Below, piece after piece: positions 58,780-64,000 of a stretch of DNA of 64,000 bases; positions within the stretch are counted from its first letter, which is position 1, and each line of letters begins with the position of its first letter. The DNA is taken from positions 1,736,001 through 1,800,000 of the forward strand of contig JAGMVK010000006.1 in assembly GCA_020747065.1 (NCBI GenBank), read 5' to 3'. A program made the translations under genes and the position numbers. Below the pieces are notes generated by a model that had not been told where the DNA came from, did not search any database, and saw only the letters and a program-made list of their open reading frames with translations. The stretch comes from Cadophora sp. MPI-SDFR-AT-0126. Lineage: Eukaryota; Ascomycota; Leotiomycetes; Helotiales; Ploettnerulaceae.

Positions 58780-59650
58780 TTTTCTTTTTGCGATGGTGTG
58801 AGAGATCACTGCAACCCTACGATATGTATTATTAAAGGGGGAAAGAAAAATAGAAAGGAGGTATTTCGAAGTGCGGCTCTTACTTCGCGTTCTTTGTTTA
58901 TACTCGAAGCCCTTTTACTAAGGAATAGAACCGAAGGCCACTAACCATGCCTACTCATAAGCTTCTTTAGTAAGTCCTTAGTAGCCGCTAATCGATAAGT
59001 CCTATTATATATTTGAAGACTTTGCAGAGTCTAATATCTTCGATTTCTCTGCGCCTTTCGCTCGAGGCTGGGGAAATTCGTGACTAGTGAAGCGCGCTGT
59101 GTCCGAACGATAGAAAATATTAATTTTGCTAACAATTAACGTATAGCATCACCTAAAACTTAGGGCAATCATTACAAGTGGTTGTAAGATACTTTACATG
59201 AATTTTTCTCTAACATTTCTAAGTGTTACGTTGTGAATAAAGTAGAAAAAGTCGCAGGGAGTTTCTCGCTTCACCGATTACGAATTTCCCCGGGCCACGC
59301 CTTTAACTTCTAACTTCGCGAAGGGATTTCAAATCGTATTTTTGCTCATTTTACGTATTAAAGGAATAGAGCCTCGATTAGAGCGGATTAACCGTTACTC
59401 AGCCCCGGTAGCTTTAGCCTTCTCCTATCGTTTCTATTTAGGTATTAAGATATCTAATATCCATCTCAACTTACTACATATTTCACCCTCAATCTTCTTG
59501 ATTTCATTGCCGACTCCTATTTTTGATTTCACAAAAGAGAGCCTTCTGACTTGAAGTAGCCAGAGATTCTTGGGGCCATTTCTGTCCCCAAAAGACTTGA
59601 ATAAGTTAGTTACTATTTCTGCTCCTAATTACAATTGAAGGAAATGTAGG
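58780..59650. repeat. AT-rich, RIP-like degraded block
   Basis: Composition shifts abruptly to TA-rich sequence poor in CA and TG dinucleotides, with frames full of stops. This is the signature of repeat-induced point mutation in Pezizomycotina. It lies between the 5' end of the glycoprotein gene and the 3' end of the Zn2Cys6 gene. It includes a mutated copy of the glycoprotein tail sequence. The rest of the block could not be identified. Confidence 0.6.
59419..59531 (-). pseudogene. RIP-mutated fragment of a glycoprotein C-terminal tail
   Basis: Aligns with 57184-57297 in the same orientation with one small gap. Most differences are G to A or C to T changes relative to the intact copy, for example CCAGCG becoming CTAATA. 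The fragment covers part of the cytosolic tail only. It lacks the TM and ectodomain, so it is a relic of a duplicated gene or segment. Confidence 0.75.
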
Positions 59651-59706
59651 AGGACTTGAACAGTCACAAAGCACGGGCTCCTTCTTACAGGAACCAGAAT
59701 TTCCTT

Positions 59707-62608
59707 CTAAGCCCCCACTCTCGATATCAATCCAGTATGACCTAGAATCTCCAAAGCACGGGAAATGTGTTCCACTACTGGAGGCATAGACCCAGCCTCA
59801 TTTTGGAATTTCTCCCTTAGAATTTGTCTGGTGTTGCTCAAAATGGCACTTGATTGAAAGATTGGCATCCGACCTACAGATGTAGTATCTTTGTCAGAAG
59901 AGAGAGTAGGTATTGTGGGTTCTCCGCGACCTAATCGTATCCAACGTTGCGTATTAACATTTTCCGCTGATTCAATTTCAACTTCAACTGCAGACTTGGC
60001 TAGATCGTCGGGAGGTATCTTGTCTTGATAAGACAATATTCCATACATCCAAATGCAAAGAGCAGCGTGGAACAGGGCAACGGCGTGAAAGATTTGGAGG
60101 CTATCCCTTGGTAACTTAGGGAAGACGCTGAAGATTTTTCCTGCATGGCATATTGCTTGTCTTGCGTCTTGAGTTTTGCTCCAAAAGCCCACTGATGGAT
60201 ATGCTGCTTGCGCTTCTGCTAGCCCCTCTCTGCCTGCCACAAGCTCCAATTGCTCCACAGAAACATACAGATGTATGTATAGCAGGTTGAGAATGACAAA
60301 TTGCGACAGGGATCGAAAATCTTCTGGGTCTTCATGGTCTTCATAGCCGTAATGACAAGTTTGTAAAAATTCCAGAAGCTGACCACGTTGAAGCTCATAG
60401 ACAAATGAACTCGCGCGCGCCGTTGCCGTTTCAGAAATGCTGAAAACCGAGTGTGATTGCCGATATTGCTGAATGAGAGAAGATATGGAATATAGAGTGA
60501 GGAGCTGAGAGTAGGTGTGATCATAGAAATGATGCAAGGTGACTGTTTTGGACGGCTCCCTCAAGCAATCCACTAGTGATACTCGTGGCACTTGTTCTCC
60601 CGATTGCATTTCCAAGAAGGTCTTTTTCCACTCTTCGGGTGTTGTTGCAAGCCAAAGCTCCCTCGCTTGCGGTAATGGTAGTGATAGTTCCGAGTAGGAT
60701 ATTGAGGGTGGCATCGAATTCGTGAAGAAACCTTGGGTTGCTTGGACATACATGAGGAAGACAAGTCTATTACGTCAACTTAGGAATGAATCATTTCTAG
60801 CTTTAGCTTTGCTTATGCATCCTATTACGAGGACGCTAGCACGATATGGTCTGAGGCGTACCTTTTGAATGATTCTTGTTGGATCCATAGCTTCCACTTG
60901 GTGTCCAGTTCTGGTCCGGAATCCGTTGCTAAAGGAAATATATCATGATAGGAAGCTTGACGGTAACGTCCAGCAGCGCGCAACAGCTGTTCAAGAGTCA
61001 GAATATGCACAAATCAGCAGAGAGGCACGCACGTTGAGCAGAATTGGTAAGAAGCTCATAGCCCTCTCAATCTTTCGTTTGTTGCCGCTCCACAGTCCAA
61101 TTTGTAAGTCTATCGCGAAGGCTTGCGAGCTTTGTAAGTGCCGGGTCAGGACGTTTGACTTTTCCAACTATGGCAAGGGGTCAGCACTGAATTACCCCAG
61201 GCGCCTCATTCGTACTAGATAGACTTACAACTCGTCGCAGTTGAAATGTAAGGACTTCTTGCAGTGCGAAGCCGAATTTCCGAACCGCCACATCAGAGCG
61301 CGAGATGGATCCTGCAGCAACACATGCGAGTACTAATTCGACAGATGCTTCTCCAGCTCTAAAAGATGGCAAGTGGATCCAGCTGTCGATTTGAGCGTGC
61401 TGCGCTGCAAGAAAATCCCACATGAGCGTGCTCAATTGTTTGGCCGACGGAAACTGGGATATCTCGCGCAGGACTTCACCGTCTTTGCATATTTCTGCGA
61501 TTATGATAATGATTTTGTCTCGTATGATGGTTGACAGTGTTTGATGTCTCAAACCCGGAAGAGGATCTGTCACCCCAGGGCTATCCAACTGCTCCGTGGC
61601 TGCTGGCGACACTATTAAATGATCGCATTCATCCGCCATGTAGTTCTTCTTGGTGGGGTTCCAACGCCCCACGGACTCTCTCAGGGCGTCATGCGTAGTG
61701 CCATCTTCATGCTGGATGATGATGTTCTCAGGTCCTGCCTCGGGCTCCTGACTCCCCAGCTGCGGAGACGCAAAGGAGGATGTCCAGATGTCTAGGAAGT
61801 CCAAGTCTGCGCTATTTACAGCAAGCTCGAGGTCATTGTCGAATTCAAAACAGTCCTTACCCAAAAACACATCAGGAGCATTCCGCCACGAAGCATTTAT
61901 GGCGTTAATATTGTTGTTGGCTAGTATGGACGGTATCATTCCTGGAATCGTACTCGGACATGACTCAAGAAAGGACAGTTCTAGAATCGATGAGAGTGAG
62001 CAGATTTCATGTGCGACTGCATGGATGATGGAACCTACCAAGGCCTGGAGTCATTTGATAGTTGACATGCGCTTCCTGACGAGGGGGAATGGTTGTTGAC
62101 GAGCTCGGAAGGGTTACGAGGTCGTTTGCCCTAGAGTCTTCCAACACGCTGCTGCTGCCATCGATCTCATCTGAAGCAGGTGGCAAGAGCCTTGGTGAAG
62201 ATGTCGTTGTCGTTGCAGTCGTCGATGCAGCTACTTGGGCAGAGCCCGAGCCGCTGGCATCTGAATTGCTGCCGCCCCGAACACAGACTTGCTTTCTCTT
62301 CTGGCATCTTCTACAGACACTCTCATCATCACATTTGACCTTGGCCTCTGCACATGCGTTACAGGCTTGCGATGCGCGAATGCGCTGATGACCGGAGTTC
62401 GTGTGCCGCCGACGCTTTATTCCCTGCGCGGGAGTGTGCTTCGAGGCATGTCCCTTCAATTCCGTTCTAAAAAGATGATTCGTCAACAAGTGCGACAAGC
62501 AACAAAGAAGATGTATCCGAGGTAACCGTGTTCCTTTCTGAGTGGAAGTGTATAATAGAAAGATGGTGGAGGAGGGCAGTCAATATACATGTTCACGAAG
62601 CCTTGCAT
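59707..62608 (-). CDS. Zn2Cys6 fungal transcription factor
   Basis: Exons: probable 62608-62589, then 62466-62039, 61980-61229, 61167-61033, 60986-60862 and 60766-59707, giving about 839 aa. The binuclear cluster QACNACAEAKVKCDDESVCRRCQKRKQVC has all six cysteines. Upstream basic residues (KRRRHTNSGHQRIR) suit a nuclear signal. A Ser/Thr-rich linker and acidic region (DLELAVNSADLDFLDIW) follow. The middle homology region reads LSTLMWDFLAAQHAQIDSWIHLPSF, FAIDLQIGLWSG-type, LLRAAGRYRQ and FKRLVFLMYVQATQGFF. Spliced frames agree at all four internal introns. The main first exon has no ATG: its frame opens after a TTTTTAG acceptor at 62467. The best candidate is a 20-nt first exon starting at 62608 with a GTATAT donor, which fits phase but is unproven. 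The regulated pathway is unknown; no biosynthetic cluster adjoins it here. Confidence 0.82.
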
Positions 62609-63178
62609 GCACACGGCACACCAAAAGGGCTTTGATGCCGCCCTCGATGGCGTGTCTTCAAAAATTCTGGTCAGCACATGCACATATGATTCTCCCAACC
62701 AGTCGGGTCTCCATTTCCACAGACGCAACATATACGCCAGAACTGATGCCCACCGGGTCTTTCTCCCTACCGAGTTGACTGACCTGAGTTACTCTGGCCA
62801 GACACAATAGCCTGCATGATGGACCTCTCCGTGGTCATGGTGGTGGCTTTGCCGTCGAGGCGTCCGCTGCCATGATCGACTGATGTAGCCATGGCGGTGC
62901 CTGGCGCAGCGTTCAGCAGATTGAGTGAGCCTCAGATGCAAGCCTCAGAGCATGGGCAGCATTGAATCAAGTGCTGCGGCCAAGACCTTGTATCGGACTG
63001 CTGAGTTTGTTGTCGTTGAAAAGGATTTTACGGAGCGGCATCCGTCCTCTCTACCTATCCACCTACCTACTTACCTCCTTCACCTGCCGTATGCACCTCC
63101 TACGTCAAGTACCCCTCCCCCGCAACTTAAAATTCGGGGACCTGAGATCCCCCACAAAGGGTCCCCGCAAGGGGTCCC

Positions 63179-63202
63179 GTGTGGGGTGCGGTGTGGGGTG
63201 CG
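63179..63202. repeat. Perfect 2 x 12-bp tandem repeat
   Basis: GTGTGGGGTGCG is repeated twice without a mismatch inside a G-rich stretch. Confidence 0.85.
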
Positions 63203-63456
63203 GTGTCTGGTACATACCTAGACTTGCACTTATACTTATGCTTATACTGATTACTTATAAGTCCTGTGAGGGGCATGGCGGGGCACATCCTCGGTCCTGA
63301 GAGGGATTAGCATAAGGATGAGGATAAAGATTTACGCCCTGGCATTGGGAGAGCCTCCCCCCCTTTTCTCTTGCACAATAGGACCGTGTGTCGAGCAACT
63401 ACTCGAGTACGGAGGTAGGTTGTCAGTAGGGTGGGGTTGCCCACGACCATCGAATT

Positions 63457-63474
63457 TGCTGCTGCTGCTGCTGC
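63457..63474. repeat. (TGC)6 microsatellite
   Basis: Six uninterrupted TGC units in non-coding DNA. Confidence 0.85.
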
Positions 63475-64000
63475 TGGAGGCTCTACCTCGATTTGCAGAG
63501 CGGTGGCTGGCAGGTAGGTATAGATAGATGCCTACCTTCTGTCCATTCAGTCTCTGTCCATTGGGAGAGAATGCGGATCCTGTTACTTGATAAGCACTTG
63601 GTTGATACCTTTCCGATGTCTCGGCTTCCTCCCATGAGCATCAGCATGCATCGGGATCCAAAGCGGGTTATCGGGTAACGCATGTCACGTGCCGAGACCC
63701 GGGTGGTGCTCTACCCTCTGACCCTGCAAAATAATTTCTCCAATAAGTCTATGGGTGCGCAGTTAGAAATTGTAGTGGCAAGAATCTTTATACCTGCGTG
63801 ATCTTGAGAACCAGTGAAATTCTCTACAGTCTCTGAAATTCCTCCTGCTTAGCCCAGTAACTTGGGTCTGTTGAGCCGAAACTGATGGCTGGTGTGACTC
63901 CATACTAAAACTGCAATCATCTGGGTTAGACGCCATGGTAAGTCCGTACAAAATCCGCTTTCAGATCGTTTATAGAGATGAGGATCCAATCCAGCCCCGA

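Larger units (their letters stand above)
62609..64000. other. Right-end intergenic region with simple repeats
   Basis: No supported gene. It contains a perfect tandem 12-bp repeat (63179-63202), a CCCC-GCAA-GGGG mini-hairpin (63163-63174) and (TGC)6 at 63457-63474. A minus-strand frame starting with an ATG near 63935 is too short to judge. Confidence 0.45.

Noticed and set aside
63763..63951. Minus-strand start MASNPDDCSFSMESHQ near the right edge
   Set aside because: Good ATG context and a possible GTATAA donor, but no downstream exon could be found.
1..64000. CRISPR arrays, bacterial operons, prophage or insertion sequences
   Set aside because: Spliced eukaryotic genes throughout; no regularly spaced repeats, Shine-Dalgarno-led operons or transposase genes seen.

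Overview
The window looks like a nuclear contig from a filamentous ascomycete (Pezizomycotina). Genes are short and closely spaced, and most carry several introns of about 45-110 nt with GTAAGT/GTGAGT-type donors and CTAAC/CTGAC-like branch points. Recognisable families include a NIMA kinase, a Zn2Cys6 regulator, a DUF7580 protein and an NB-ARC/TPR NLR. No bacterial or organellar signal is visible. A Leotiomycete-like source is possible but only a guess. Exon joins were worked out by hand from frame and splice signals.

Left part, 1-42.7 kb, is gene-dense. In order: SAGA zinc-finger subunit (Sgf11-like, -), GNAT acetyltransferase with a PIP-box (+), signal peptide peptidase (-), PPIL1-type cyclophilin (+), NT-C2 domain protein (-), tRNA adenosine deaminase Tad1 (+), type II membrane protein (+), CmcJ/AsaB-family protein with a frameshift (-), a small gene without an ATG (+), NLR (-) head-to-head with a DUF7580/HeLo-like protein (+), APC amino-acid permease (-), ankyrin-BTB protein (-) head-to-head with NIMA kinase (+), Rab escort protein (-), ferric reductase (-), exosome subunit Rrp43 (+) and a four-TM Sur7-like protein (+).

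Right part, 42.7-64 kb, is gene-poor. About 10 kb with no convincing gene precedes a C2H2 transcription factor. A single-pass serine-rich glycoprotein and a Zn2Cys6 regulator flank an AT-rich, RIP-like block. That block contains a mutated copy of the tail-coding DNA of the glycoprotein gene. The last 1.4 kb holds simple repeats.

Most of the left-hand genes are housekeeping functions with no shared pathway. The most system-like element is the divergent NLR/DUF7580 pair at 14.5-20.9 kb, which resembles fungal self/non-self recognition loci. Four reading-frame breaks, each repaired by changing a homopolymer by one base, occur in three genes: two in the NLR, one in the CmcJ-like gene and one in the glycoprotein gene. 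They point either to assembly errors or to decaying accessory genes.
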